From assembly GCF_001949145.1 (NCBI RefSeq), contig NW_019091452.1:702788-762787 (forward strand): a stretch of DNA of 60,000 bases, given 5' to 3'. Of this stretch, positions 1 to 12,789 are shown one piece after another (the stretch's first letter is position 1; every line of letters begins with the position of its first letter). The stretch comes from Acanthaster planci. Taxonomy: Eukaryota > Echinodermata > Asteroidea > Valvatida > Acanthasteridae. Position numbers and translations under genes: made by a program. The notes beneath the pieces are model-generated. The model made no database searches and was not told where the DNA came from. It was given only the letters and a program-made list of their open reading frames with translations.

Positions 1-1389
1 AAGCAAAAAAAGCGCATTTGTTTGATTCATCAGCACAAAATAAATTTACTAAGAAGTGATATCAAGGCATAAAGGACAAAATCAAAACACAGATGGTTAA
101 ATTTATGTTTTCTATATATATGAATTTATCAAACCGATGCACATCATTTACCCACACAGAAGCTGTCCTTGTCCTATGAATTAATTGCCTCATAACATGC
201 ACAGAAAAATATCAAGTCATTCAGTTAAATAAAAAAAATTCTCTTGTGACAATGACCTGAACAAACGTGATCAGAGAATAAATCCAACAAACAAATCACA
301 AGATTCAGCTTTTAATCAGACAGGTTGTGGATTGAAGATGTACTTCACTTTTTTCACTCCCTTTTTGGCAACGTATGTGACTTTTACTTTCAGAATTGTA
401 CCACTGGCACTTTTATTGCATTATGCGTCCTGAAAAAGGACAAAGCGTTTGAGACTCGTTGACCTCTTACTTCATTTAAATGTACATATACAACGAAATC
501 CCAATTGGGCAAGCAACTTGAAAATCTGAGTAGTTAATCGCTTTTTACCTCATTTATTGAGGTAATAGCTCTAGCCAGACCTGAAAGGTTTCCGTACACG
601 GTATTTACCAAACCCTGAAAAGTTAAGTTATCTATAAGTTCAAAATAACATATTTCCCGTACTTGTCGGCAAATTCATGAAAACGTCGCGACCCGGCAAA
701 AAGTATTCTAAGGCTTGCCACTGCTCGGCACAAAAATCACCCAACAAGATCCGCAGCAGAATTCAAGCAACAGGACAATTCGTTTTGCAGTCTTTTCAGA
801 AGGTCCACTATTTTACATGGTTATCATGGTTCACGTTGATGCATTATGCATACATATACTTAGCTGACATTGGTAACTGTGCACTCATCGCACGCCATTC
901 ATATTTGCATACGAGGTCGTGCGCTAGGAATTTAGAGCAAAAGTTAAGAAAGGCATAAGCTTCCGCTGACGGTTGCGCTAATGGTGTCTGTACTGGTTCA
1001 GCTGATTTGCATAGTTTATGGGCTGCGCTGTATGCAGTTATGTAGCCTACGTCCGTAGGTACGTACTAGATCAGCGAGCGTCTGGTGCGCGCTGCAATGT
1101 GACGAACACGAACGCCATGACCAAGGCTAGCCTGGCCAAAACCACAAAGTGTTTGCGGAGAGGGGTTGTGCATACAAATACTGATAACCTTATTCCGGGA
1201 AGATTGTGGGGGAGTTTTTTTTTTTAGTAGCCTTCAACATTCCACCGCAACACTCTTCCGCAGTTTATCCTCGACTTTTCCCGGACGACATTTGAGATGA
1301 CCCCTTTTATCTCTACAAACGTCGCACGGGGAGGACAAAGGCGCGAGGCAACCCACCTCGGATGTAGCCGACCTCTGGATGCCGATAAG
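1..1389. other. 5' flank of the sialyltransferase gene, no gene recognised
   Basis: AT-rich sequence up to about position 1000, then GC-richer and CpG-containing DNA from about 1000 to 1390, as expected near a promoter. Short open frames at 677-958 and 1018-1227 have no recognisable domain. A second in-frame ATG at 1297 lies upstream of the preferred start at 1390. I cannot place the transcription start. Confidence 0.4.
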
Positions 1390-1647
1390 ATGGCGGTCAA
1401 CAGGTTCACACTGACCCGATCGGGGAAGGCGATGTTGATGGTCGTCTTACTCCTTCAAATCTCCATCATTCTGGTCGGTATAAATACGAGGATACGGAAG
1501 CCCTCCTACCCCTGGACTGTCAACAATGACGATTTTCCTGCCGCCAGTTGCCCTGCAGCCCTCGTGGGTCCGAAACACACGGACAGCCGCTCGACGACCT
1601 CGGGGAACCAGACAAATGAACAGAAGACGGTAAAACCTAAAACAGCG
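1390..1647 (+). CDS. ST6GALNAC2-like: sialyltransferase exon 1 (cytoplasmic tail, anchor, stem)
   Basis: It encodes residues 1-86 and ends in phase 0 at a gtaggt donor (1648). The signal anchor is rich in Leu, Val and Ile. Another gt lies at 1630, but it gives a weaker donor, and the 1648 donor joins exon 2 in frame. Confidence 0.82.
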
Positions 1648-4600
1648 GTAGGTTGAATTTTTCTTCTAAGAATTCTCATCTTACAGACATTTTGGAGAGG
1701 GACACATAACTTGGAGGAAAAGACTTATCAAAGACCAAATTTGCTGGGGGTGGCGAACTGATTTTTGGAAGGGGGCAAAATTTAGGAATTTTTTGTATGT
1801 GCCCTTTATAACCTTTCTGAGGGGCAAGGCCTCATTTGAGTTTTTTACCGCATTTTTCAAGGAAAGGGAAATTAAACAGACCAAAGAATTCACTGCCTGT
1901 CATTTCTCAAAACTGTTGTTACTTTTTTTTAATAAGGGGGCATAATTAACCCGCATTTGCCAGCCCCAGAATTTACCATTGTTTGGATGGTGATGATGTT
2001 ATACCAAGAAATTTGCCCAAACACCCCACGTAAGCCTTGCTTATGTCTGTTATGACTTCATGGTATTTTTGTTGACTTTGTTGAAAACTTGCAAAGGCTC
2101 TGTAAAGTGACTTAAGTACAAAATTGCATAAATTGTGCAAAAGGGAGAGCCCGGTTAAAATGAGCAGATTTGAATTTAAAAGCTGGCATCATGTGGTACG
2201 AAGTCATGCCGGATGGCTCGGTTCCGATGACCACCGGCTGTGGAAACATTTCCGTTTCTGCGAACTGCTGGCCGTCCCTGCTCGTACAAATCGACGAAGA
2301 AGCCACGAAACGTTTTCAGGAAACACGTTTCAAAGTGTTCACTCAATTTAAATGTTAATATTTTCAAATGCTCCCTTGTGTTCTGTATAAATCTGATTTT
2401 ATATTTTCTTTGTGCCATTTGAAGGCATTGTGGGACATGTGGGTACATTTTTAATAAATATATCAATCCAAATTTGCACATTTTTCAAAAGATTGATGTC
2501 ATTTAGGGCAGACAACGTAGTAATACAGCTATTTCTGCACAAAGACCTTGCCTTATTTTTGGCAACTTTACCGTCCTTAGTTTTGTTTGTTGGGGTGATA
2601 TGTTGTTTCGGTGAATTTCATCAGGCCAATAAGCTAGGTTTTGTGACAAATGTCGTCACTGAATACGTTTGGAGTTCAAACCTTGAACAGTATCCCACAA
2701 AATGGATTGAAAGGGCATGCTTCGGTGAGAGTATGTCATACAATTTTCCTGATTTGTACGAGGAGCTAGACGTTAATTGTACAAAACACATTCACCATCA
2801 AAGCTTCGTTTCATGGCGTCTTCACTCACGCTTCCTTTCCCCACAATCTTTGTACTACAGACGCGTATTGCCAGTTTTTGTGTTTCCATTGTAATGTAAA
2901 AGAGCTTTGATTTATTTTGTCCAGGATTAATGACACATCCGGCTCTGCAGACAGCTGGTGACGTAAGAGCGGAATGTAGAGCATTCTCGAAACAGAAACA
3001 AGTCAATACATTCACCATCTGTTTTCAGCGTGCCCGTTCTTTGCACTTTATGGTCCATTTCCACTGTCCTGATTCTGTGGGATAATCATTTTGCCGTTCC
3101 ATTTTTGCTGTTATACACGTTCCGATTTTGCTATCAAAGCTTAGTGATGTCTTGTGTCGCAAGCCAGGGCTGATTGGAAATGTGTCTTTTTTTCAAAAAT
3201 GACAGATGTTTTTCATCGGTTGAGAGATCACAGCAAGAGACGTATCTGGGAAAAACCTTCTCCCCTGCCTCTCCCACCCTTTACTGGTGGCAGAAGTGGG
3301 GAAGGGGTAGCGAACTACTGCCCCCGCCCACATACAAACACACCCTTTCATATGAATACTTTTGGGGTATTTCCTTTGTTCTCGTGTAAAAATAACTCCC
3401 ACACAACACGGAAAAAAATTCAAATCACTGCCATTTCAGCCAAATTCAGTTTCCTGGGTTGACATTTCGACCGTATGCCCCTTTGTATAAAACACCTCAA
3501 TTTGCGACGAATGAATTGCACTTGGAGATTCCTCCAATTTTAGTAAATTTGAAATATTTATTTCGTGAAATTCTTTGGGTACCACTTTAGTACCCCACAA
3601 GGATCAAAACTGGCCTTGTGGGGTACCATTGTTCCGGTACCCCAAAAGGTACCATGTACCAGCGCACACACATGCACGCACAGTTTGACTTGGGGACAAT
3701 GGCCCCCACTCTTGGTAGGTCTGATAATAGCTGATGCATGATGATCTCACAAATGTCCCCCGCTTTGAAAATTACTCAATTGCTGTTGCAACCCTCAGTA
3801 CCTCTTACAAAACCCTCTTACATTCTCCAGTTTGTTGGATTCCGCCATGAGTCTGCAGAATCGTCAGGTTGTCCTTATAAAAGACATTTGTATTAATTCC
3901 ATAAATTATTAAGTTGAGGGCTAATTGTGCGTGCAGCCGCGAAGTTGCATTTCGACGGATGCAGCTGCAACACAGTCGAGCCGAAAGCATGAAAAGGCGC
4001 CATAAGCAGCCGCCAGAGGACCCAATATCGACCACAGAGCGCAGTCAGAGATCGAAATATGTTGATTTTTGGCGTGTGGTATCAATAAATTATATTTACT
4101 GTTGACTCACTCGGAGTTCAAGACTGGCATGCTCTTTTGTTTGCAGATTGACACATTTTGAAAGAAAAGGATACCGTTCATATCTGTGTGTTATTGTAAA
4201 TTGAGACCAAACTGGAAAAACGTAAGTTAATTACAGCACTACAAAAGATTACTATAGAACAATAACTTTAAATAACCACTGAGGTTGAACTATAGTTATG
4301 AAGAAGGGGAGAAGGGAGAACACGAGTTTTGGCAGTTATCATAAGGGATAAAACTTTGTAACTAAAATTTTTATCTCTCAAAATAAAGTATTTGGAATAG
4401 ATTTTTAATCCCATATTCAATATAATACTGATCGTACAAAGATGATTTCAAACTAATCACGGTGGGAATGTACACCATACATGTAATGCTTAGTACACCA
4501 AAAATACACATCAGGAGTTTGTTGTAAGAGAAAACAAGCAGAATTTCAAATGTGCAAATTTACTGTGAGTTTAGAATTAATGAAAAAAATGGAGGTCAGA

Positions 4601-7600
4601 CAGAACTAAAACAACACATTCACAATAAAAAGACAGCGCTATTTTTTCATCTCTTATCGAACCAGCCGTGTCCCAAGACCATAGCCTCCCTCACCAAATA
4701 CTCCAAGTGGTTTCAAGAGAAATACCGGCCCGGCATCAAGTTGTTCTTGGACAGGGACGACACTGAACACTACGGCAAACTCTCGGCCAAAGGACTACCC
4801 TTCGGCTTCAAAAAACAGAACTTGACAGGTACATCATCCATAGGGTTTCAGGCTAGCAAATAAATTCACAATTGCTTGCACGGACCAAATCATGATCTGT
4901 GTGATGTCAAATTTTCTGCTGTGAGAGCATTTCATGGCACACCGACCGGATGGTTTTATCTACAGAAGGTTGACAGCTACCAGCAAGACTGCCAGCTTGT
5001 ATTTCTGCAATATTAGACAAGATGGTTTCCCAACTGCTCAATTTTAGGAAAATGAGTGCAGACATCAATTTTCAGAATGGTGGTGGGCTTGTAGGCTTCC
5101 TTTAAACGTTATCTGCTGTGGCAAGAAATAAAAGTCGAAAGTCGTCGGTTGGGGCACCAAAAGTTGAAAGGAGAATGAAAGATAGTGACATGAACTTCAT
5201 GTAATACAAAAGTGCTGCAAACTACTTGCTGATTACACTGACCTAAAGTACAAACCAAAAAAATAAGGAGTGCTTACGTTTCTGTCTTGGCAGAATCTTT
5301 CTCAAAGCCTTCCAGAAAGATTCTGCCAGGATCGGAACGTCAGGCCCTCCTTATTTTGAAACATAAATTTGAATTTGATGTGTGTCTTGAATACCTTTAA
5401 ATAACTATTGTTTGTGTCGTTACCATTGTCTATGACATCTTAATTGTCTTCAATGGGGCGGCATTGGAAACCCATTGTCACTCCGTCCCGTGCATTGCAG
5501 ATATTGCGGGTTTGCAATTCGCACAAGTTTGATCCCTGTTATTGAGTGGTTCGGGGATAATTTCTCCGGTTATAAATCCTTTCACCTGTTTATACCCGTC
5601 TTTCTCCTGGTCGTCTATATTGTCCTTTCCACGATTTAGCCGGGCTTTAATTCATTATTCTCTATATTTAAGCCAAAGTTTTAACTCAACAACTTAGCTT
5701 TGGAGTATCTTAGTCTGATATACAGTTATTGTCAGCTATGTTTGTGGGAGAGTCATTTCTATGTCATGCGCGTCCGTTGAAGCTATAACGTTATATAGAA
5801 ATTCTGTGTTCTCTCCTTCATCTCTCAACTGTAGTTATAAACCAAATCTTGCAGCACAAAGACTTTGCTAATCCTCCGGTTCACGGACTGGCCGGTAAGC
5901 AAGGCTGTATTCGATGCGCTGTGGTGGGCTGTTGGGGCATCCTGAATGGCTCAGGGGTTGGCGAAGAAATCGACAGCCACGATTACGTTTTCAGGTACGG
6001 TACACCCATCTTATACTTTATCGTGATGACAGATTTTATTCATCCTTCTCAGCGGTCTCAAATTGTGAACAGTCCATGGCGTAACAGGGGTGAAATTTCT
6101 GAGGGATCCCCCTCGTTGCAAACACTGTTTTCCAAGGTGGCACATAAAACAAGGTAACTGCGGCTTCCACACAGGCCTTGTGCACTTTTAAATTTCAAAT
6201 GGAGCAGGGGCTTACCCTGGGGTGCAGTGGCCTCACAGTTTCTTTTGAAACAGGAGATTGTTAGCCCCGAAAATGGTGAAAGTGTGTAAATATTTGCCAG
6301 GATCAACTCCCTGGTTCCTTGGACCTCTATCAGAGGTCAGAATAGATGGGATAAAATACAAATGAGAATGGTTCTAAGTGCATGAGAAAGTAGAGGCATG
6401 CCATTTGAAAAAAATTTCGATGTAGACTTGGCAAACATCTCCTTGGGGGGGGGAGTGATTCTGTTTTGTGTTAATAACTATAAATGCAATTGGTAAACCC
6501 ACCGACAAATTAAAAAGAAATGGAAAGAATAAGGACAAAGCAATACTTTAATTTGTGTGTGAGAAACCTCAGGGGTGTTAGCTTGCGAGTCCTGACAAAC
6601 ACTGATTTGATGCTGTTTCGATGGGTCTTGTATTGGTGTAATGCACACACGTTTAGGAACACAGAGGGCGCTGCGGAGGCATTCATCCGTGTTCAACACT
6701 GTCTAATGTGCTCGAAGAAAATACGTCATCATCTTACAATAAATGCCCTTCCTGGCGCATTGTAAGGCCGGATGTAGACAAGCAAGAACTATAACCATAT
6801 TCCGTGCTTTTGCAGACTGAACAGGGCGTTGTCATCAGGGTCATTCGCTAACGACGTTGGAAAACGGACGACATTCTACACATTTTACCCAGGATCAGAG
6901 CACCTTGATGACGTGGAAGACAAGGTGAGGTGACATTAAGATTTGGGGGACAGGGTACGCGGAGTGAGAAGGGTAACTGGTAGAAGAGCAGATTTCGCCT
7001 GATATTGGATGATGGGTGTTTCTTTAGCAGTACATATATGGGTTTGTTTGGCTTTCTTTGAGCATAGTATCAGTCGTCAAATAAACAGAGAACTTGGACT
7101 CTCTCTCATAGGTCATTTTGACATTTCTGATCCGGCAAAGGGTCAAAATGACCCAGAAGGGTAAGTAAGGAGGCCCAGATCTGGGTTAATCAACTTCAGA
7201 AACGTGTTGGCCGACTTCTTGTAACTTCTCTAAAAGCAATCAGTCCACTATAGCGTCTTCCAGGGACGTTTGGTTCTCTGTCATGTGGTGTCTTCTCTTG
7301 CTGGTCCTCGTTCTCCAAATTAAGAACAGCTTGACCATCGAGGACCCAATGTCACCGAAGGGAACTCCTTTGTGGTGTGTTATCATCCTTTAATACCATA
7401 AACACGCAAAAACCCAAGCAAGTTAGTGAACCTTTGATACAGACAATCCTACCCCCAAAATGTCTGTAAAATTAAGCTCTTTTTGTTAATAGAAAAACGT
7501 TGTATGGACGTCGACACAACGTCATCCCCGTTCGCGTTGAGTGTGAACAAGTTGTGATGGCCACACGAGAAAAAGCATGCATGTACGAACACATCAAAGT

Positions 7601-10600
7601 GGGAGTGTATCGTAATCCAAGTACTCTCCAAGATGCCCTCTTTGTATAAAATTTCTCTTTAAGGTGTTCTACCTGATGCTACCTGATTTTGTGCCTGAAA
7701 GCCAATTAGCGTTACGCAAAATGGACAGGAGCGATATAAGACGGAACGTGTTCGTCGTTACGTTGCTGTGTTTTTTCCTTCCATCTTGCTTTACTAGACA
7801 TATGGTGCAAGATATAGGGCAGAGAGAGCCCCCCGCCTTTGTGTTGGTGGATGTTTGATCGGAATCTCAGGACTTCTTCACAGACTTCTAGGGGGCGATG
7901 TGTTTGGTAACAATAGTCTACAGTGTGTATAGGGATTGGGCATGGGGGGTACCCATCTGTACCATATCGTGCACGGTGTCATACTAGATGCTGCTCCCAG
8001 ACACGCAGAGTTGCATTAATTGGCATTTAGCATCAGTATCTCGTCAAATCACCTTCTCGCGTTACAGTAGACTGGCAAATACAGTTCTAGATTGTCAGGG
8101 TGTTTGGTTTTTGTTTTGGACGTAGTCGTGGCCGTAGTGGTTGTCATGCCCTTGTGATGGAAATCTGTGCCACTGGTGAATAAAACCTTATACTTACATC
8201 CTCTCAAAAATATGTTGCAGTGGACACGTTAACTCCCATGGCCACGGGTATCGGTTTGAAAAATTGGCTAACGGGCTATCAGGTTCCGACTCTGTGAAGC
8301 CATCTAGTAAAGAGTTGCCATAATCCAAACGGGACAGAACCGATGCGCGGACCACATGGTGACAAGTTTCAAAACCCAGAAACCGCCAAATTCGTGAAAT
8401 GTTACGAAGTTGGAAACGGATGCTCCTGTTGAGGTTTAGAACGTGATTTGACATTGACATGGGTGAATCAAAATAGACCCAAAGATTACGGACTGACGGC
8501 GAAGGCGAGATGATATTGTCCCCTATTTCCAGAGTGACAGACGGTAAATTTTGGAGATCATGTGTGAAGGCCACTACCAGAAATTCAGTTTTTGAGTCAT
8601 TGAGTTTGAGCTTGTTGTCTGTCATCCACACCTTCAGATTAAGTATGTAAGTAGACAGTCTAGTAAGCGTAGATGCAATAGGTTCCACTTCCTTGGGATT
8701 GACGCTGCAATAGATTTGAGTCTCATCAGCATAAATATAGAAACCAAGACCATGTTTGCGAATGATATCTTCAATTGGCTTGGTGAAGAGAGTGAAGGCC
8801 AAGTGTCTTAAAACTGAGCCTTGTGGGACCCCGTATTGTAGTGATTTCCGATGCGACAAGGGGCCATCAATACTCACACTGCGGGACCTATTGCTGAGAT
8901 AACCGTGGAAACAGGAAAGTGCCTTTCCCGTCAGGCCAACGGACTTATCAAGCTTTTGTAGAAGTATTTGGTCATCTAAAGTATCAAAGGCGGCACTCAG
9001 GTCGAGAGGAACTATAAACACGCCTCTGGAGTCACGAATCGTCTGCATAATACCGTTTTTATATTGCAAGCAGTGCAGTTTCAGTGCTGTGGCCGGATGT
9101 ATACGTAGATTGTCGAGGTTCCCATAGATTGTGATCATCCATGTACGGAGTAATGCAATAACCTTTTCAATGACCTTCGACAGAAAAGGTAAGTTCAGCA
9201 CCGGACAATAATTGGCTAGTTCTTGGTTATAGAAATGACTAGGTGAATGAATGTAGGTACTATTAAAAGAACAACAGAAGTGGGTCACAATCCGTGAGGG
9301 AAGTTTTTGCCTTGGTGAGAACGGAACTATCAATTCCATATCAACTATCAATTATTCAGTTGAGCCAACAACAGGTTTCGAATTGTCATGTTGTTTATAG
9401 CTAGCTTGCAGATATCCAAGGAGAACAATATCTTTTTAAGGGTAAAGTTACATTAATCTGGGCAGGTCGGGGGGATCAACCCCTCCCCCGCTCTAGCGAC
9501 GAAAAAAAGGTAACAGGCCTAATTAAATCAACAATCGTTTAATAAATAGATAACATCCTGTAAGGGTCATTTGTCATTGTACCAATGTAACACTAAAAGT
9601 ATGTGTTTACCTATCCCGAACATTCGGATATTAACACAAAGCTGAGGGGCTTTCCCCCGGTCAAAAGTCCTGGATCCATCACTGTTACATTGACGAATAC
9701 ACTGGTTGTGCTATTTTTTCTTCGCAGGATGTCCTTGTGTTCTTTGTGTTTTTCAAATCTTATGATGCCGACTACGCACTGAATATGATGAACGGGGAGA
9801 AATCACCCAAGTATGTGACAAAGCGAAAGACATAGTGAGTATCAATGCATTGGCCCTGAGAGACACTTCAAAATGAGGCTTTTTGGGGGGGGGTTGACGC
9901 CAGGGGGCATATTATTTATTGCAAAATTGTGGGGGGGATACTTTCCTATAGGGAAATAATTCTATTGCCAGCATCGAGAGGAGACTAGTCTTCTCGCTCA
10001 GTATGAGGCTAATCTAGAATAGCTACATGTGCGATAGATCCTATTAAGCGCAATCATTGATCTACATTATGAGCGCAACCATACGCTGACTCGCGCACAC
10101 TCTTTTCTTGAAAGACATTGTGTTTTGAAATACTAAACTGACTCGTTGTTGAAATGTGGGACTTCCTTGGAAAAAAGATACTTCAGAGCCGCAGCCGTAG
10201 CCTTTCTTCAAGTCGTGTTTCACCAGCTTGCTGTTTAAAAGCAGTTTCACCTCCTGGGGCACGCCCCCGACGCTCCTTGAGGCTTTAGCCCCTTTTGCTT
10301 AAATACATGCTTTTACTTGAATGCTTTTTACTGCACGGGACGTTTTGAGACGGATATCATTGTTGAATATTGAGCAAAATCAGAACATGTAATGCCATCT
10401 CAGACTCCAGCAGTATGCGATGGACTTCTTTCTGCCAACATTCCCCCAATTGATTGTTGGATCTGTTCCATTTTTGTAACAGTGAATTCAACACACCTGT
10501 CGTGAGTCCCACCAGGGTAAAGTTTGTTCACCCAGAGTTCTTTGCCTACGTCTTCAAGACTTTTTTGGACAACAAATCCCGCAGACCAACCACAGGTACA

Positions 10601-12789
10601 ATTCACACTTAAAACTGCCTGAGTTAACTTGACCCAAGAGTGAAAGGAACTGACCTCTCTTGTGACGGACCCAATAGACCGGCCTGATCTGGGATGGAAT
10701 TGACCTGGCCTAACCCCACAAATATGTTTATTAACCTTTCACTGCACAAGGATGAACAGTTACCCAGACACACGGGGGGGGACATCGGTTAATGAAAGGC
10801 AGACTAAGTCTGTGAGCAGTTTGTCAGGTGAAAGTTTACCACCACTTAGGAAAGACAGGATCAATCGAGTAATATATCTGTTAAATAGAGGGAAAACTTC
10901 ATAAGCCTCACTGTGACACAGTGTTTCCAAGGACAAAAATCAAGTAATTGGTTTATTGTATGAAAAGTCAATGAGGTATATAGGAAACGCAAGATTTATT
11001 TACACATTAAACCTCAACAGACAATGCAGTATGCCTCCAATAGTAAAACCTAGCCACCCGGTTAACTTTAGTACATGTACAGATATTCTTTGACCAAGGC
11101 ATACCTCACTAATAGCAAGGAGTGATTTCTCTTTACACAAATAACAGCGTGTCATGCAAGTCAGGGCCGCTATAAACGAAAAGGCAATTACCCTCACAGG
11201 GAACAGAGCTCAACAAGTAACTCCCAATGTTAGCTAGCACAAAGATTAACAGAATTAACTTCCAGACGTCGCCCCACTAACAACGTTTACGGACGACAAG
11301 CAATCTAACACCAAAGACACAAGCTCGCAACCTATGTTTGCTACGCACATTCAGCTCAATAACTGAACTAATCCAGACCCTACACAACTTAAAACTACAC
11401 CTACCAGTCGCCGCAGTGTGTCCACACGCAGCGCTCTCCGGTGCATTGTCACGTCTCTCGCTACCTCACAGCACAAGTCGGCACACTGAACAGCACCCAG
11501 CGTTCTGCGGCGATCCTGTTAATACGCGACCCAGCAACGAACAGCAAACTAACAGTGAACTCCCCATAGCACGCCACATGCGTTTAGACTTACGTAATAC
11601 CATACCCACCACTGATTAGTCAACGCCCGCTTTAATAATTAATGACTTCGACTGGCATCCATGCCTACCTCTGTTTCGTTACTCAAGGAAGGGTGGAACT
11701 TCCGACTACCAATTTTGGTGATTGAAATTCATTTCTTGTGTCTTTAATTTAAAACAATAATGGTTAATAATTAACCATTTTAGGGTGAAAATGAACCAAG
11801 AATTAATTGTCTACAGATCAATTGGCATAGACATGACCCAATAGGGTAGTTAAAATGTAAACCTGGCCAGCCATTTTTTCAGCAAATAATGCTGAGGTCC
11901 ATCGTATAAATACATTTGTTCTTATTAGCCATTGTCCTTTACACGGCTGGACAGTGCGGGCACGGGCTGATCACGACAAAGTCATAACAAACTGGATAAC
12001 TAAACCTTCCGCCTCATATGGAAACAGATGGTCTGTCGGTTGAGGGCGCCTTGTAGAACCATTTGCGCCTAAAGGAAGCCATCAGGTCCGGAAAAGTTCA
12101 AGCGATATAGTTCGACTAACAGAGCCCGAACGATGAGTGGTTTGAACTATCTAGTCGACCTTTTGGGACCAGGCCCACGGGTATGGTCGCACCGCTAAAT
12201 ATCGATGGCCGATATCATTTACCATTAAAGAGGGAAACCTTCACATGAAAAGAACTGTTTTGGATTTCATTGTCAATGTACGTTGCGATGGTCACAGTCA
12301 ACGGAGAAATGCGAGTAACGATGAAATTCAAAAACGCTGACGAGGGTCGTTTGAGTATGACAGTTTTGCGCATGCGTTATGTTAAAAAAAAACAAAAACT
12401 GGCTGTTGGCCAAACTATTGTAAACGCCGAACTTGCCCTCAGTTGTCGAGAGCTAGGGCTAGGTGTCCGTCCAAAATACTGGCACCATACAAGTAGCCGT
12501 AGCCATATAGCATGAGAAGCCTGTTCCTGACGAGCTATTTTATTGGAGGGTTTTCTCGTTCCCTAATTTGACAGGCGCGTTGGTGGTGCTCCTGGCTTTG
12601 CACATCTGCGACGAGGTCACAATCTACGGCTTTGGCTACGACCCCCGCTTCACCATGCACTACTACGACACAGAGTTCGAGGTGCACACCCGGAACGTGA
12701 AGAGCTATCACAACGTAGACAACGAGCGAAAACTGTGGCACAAACTTCACGAGGAAGGCGTCATCAGGCTCTTCAAGAGAGACTTGTGA
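1390..12789 (+). CDS. ST6GALNAC2-like: ST6GALNAC-type sialyltransferase, seven coding exons
   Basis: A GT29 family enzyme, expected to move sialic acid from CMP-sialic acid to O-glycan GalNAc in the Golgi. Coding exons are 1390-1647, 4666-4828, 5835-5994, 6816-6924, 9728-9834, 10483-10595 and 12575-12789. All borders are GT/AG, every phase matches and the total is 1125 nt (374 residues), close to the length of vertebrate ST6GALNAC2. Residues 14-31 form a signal anchor after a short basic tail, followed by a short stem with an NQT site. Motif L starts at CAVVG (168-172) and ends in IDSHDYVFR. Motif S runs to IYGFG near 324, motif III is HYYD (332-335), and VS has His349 and Glu354. Cys168 and Cys315 are the expected disulfide pair. 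Oddity: the Asn that normally follows CAVVG is Cys173-Trp174. An in-frame ATG at 1297 would add 31 residues; I prefer 1390 because it leaves a normal short cytoplasmic tail. ST6GALNAC1/2 is the closest subfamily; the exact orthology is uncertain. Confidence 0.93.
2183..2350 (+). other. coding-like patch in intron 1, unrecognised
   Basis: Within AT-rich intron 1 a GC-richer stretch stays open in one frame and reads as a well-mixed peptide containing MPDGSVPM, two cysteines and an acidic segment (IDEEATKRF). There is no good polypyrimidine acceptor upstream, and its phases do not fit between exons 1 and 2. It may be a decayed exon or transposon scrap. I do not recognise a domain. Confidence 0.2.
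4666..4828 (+). CDS. ST6GALNAC2-like: sialyltransferase exon 2
   Basis: Acceptor is a T/C-rich tract ending in accag at 4665. The exon begins in phase 0 with PCPKT and includes WFQEKY and LPFGF, typical of the region before motif L in ST6GALNAC proteins. Donor gtacat at 4829; it ends in phase 1. Confidence 0.9.
5259..5358. repeat. imperfect hairpin / foldback in intron 2
   Basis: Two arms of about 40 nt pair across a loop of about 10 nt. The inner 14 nt are perfect (ggcagaatctttct against agaaagattctgcc). The outer ends (aaataaggag against ctccttattt) also pair, with interior bulges around acgtt/aacgt. It could be a small foldback transposon or a miRNA-like precursor. Confidence 0.6.
5835..5994 (+). 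CDS. ST6GALNAC2-like: sialyltransferase exon 3 (motif L)
   Basis: The acceptor gtag at 5831-5834 follows a long pyrimidine tract and gives phase 1, matching exon 2. The closer cag at 5854 would break the frame. The exon holds CAVVG and [11 protein letters not shown] and ends in phase 2 before gtacgg. Confidence 0.92.
6816..6924 (+). CDS. ST6GALNAC2-like: sialyltransferase exon 4
   Basis: Acceptor ttttgcag, donor gtgagg at 6925. It encodes the end of motif L (the conserved Asn of FRLNRA), [16 protein letters not shown], and ends in phase 0. Confidence 0.92.
8194..9351 (-). pseudogene. LINE reverse-transcriptase fragment (CR1/Jockey-like)
   Basis: A 385-residue open frame antisense to the host gene, inside intron 4. 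Reverse transcriptase motifs appear in order: a [12 protein letters not shown] block (residues about 115-126, first catalytic Asp), GVPQGSVL (174-181) and the palm box near residues 207-210. The palm box reads YADE in place of YADD, so one of the two adjacent catalytic Asp residues is lost. The thumb start ([12 protein letters not shown]) is visible, after which the C-terminus no longer fits the family. No endonuclease domain is present, so the copy is truncated at both ends. Non-LTR elements of this layout are common in amphioxus, sea urchin and fish. It is certainly not functional for transposition. Confidence 0.88.
9728..9834 (+). CDS. ST6GALNAC2-like: sialyltransferase exon 5
   Basis: Acceptor ttttttcttcgcag. 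The exon begins [18 protein letters not shown] and ends two nt into a codon before gtgagt at 9835. Reading on without splicing meets a stop at once, which supports the donor. Confidence 0.9.
10483..10595 (+). CDS. ST6GALNAC2-like: sialyltransferase exon 6 (start of motif S)
   Basis: Acceptor tttttgtaacag. It encodes [17 protein letters not shown] and RRPTTG, the first half of motif S, and ends in phase 1 before gtacaa at 10596. Confidence 0.92.
12575..12789 (+). CDS. ST6GALNAC2-like: sialyltransferase exon 7 (motifs S, III, VS, stop)
   Basis: Acceptor ctaatttgacag. It encodes [20 protein letters not shown], then HYYD and the His/Glu pair of motif VS, and ends [12 protein letters not shown] followed by tga (12787-12789). 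No canonical AATAAA lies within 300 nt downstream. Confidence 0.94.

Noticed and set aside
2412-2894. 160-residue plus-strand open frame in intron 1
   Set aside because: No recognisable domain, AT-rich codon use and no splice-compatible phase with the sialyltransferase exons; most likely chance.
5855-5994. Start of sialyltransferase exon 3 at the cag of 5854
   Set aside because: It would put motif L out of frame with exon 2; the gtag at 5834 has the better pyrimidine tract and the right phase.
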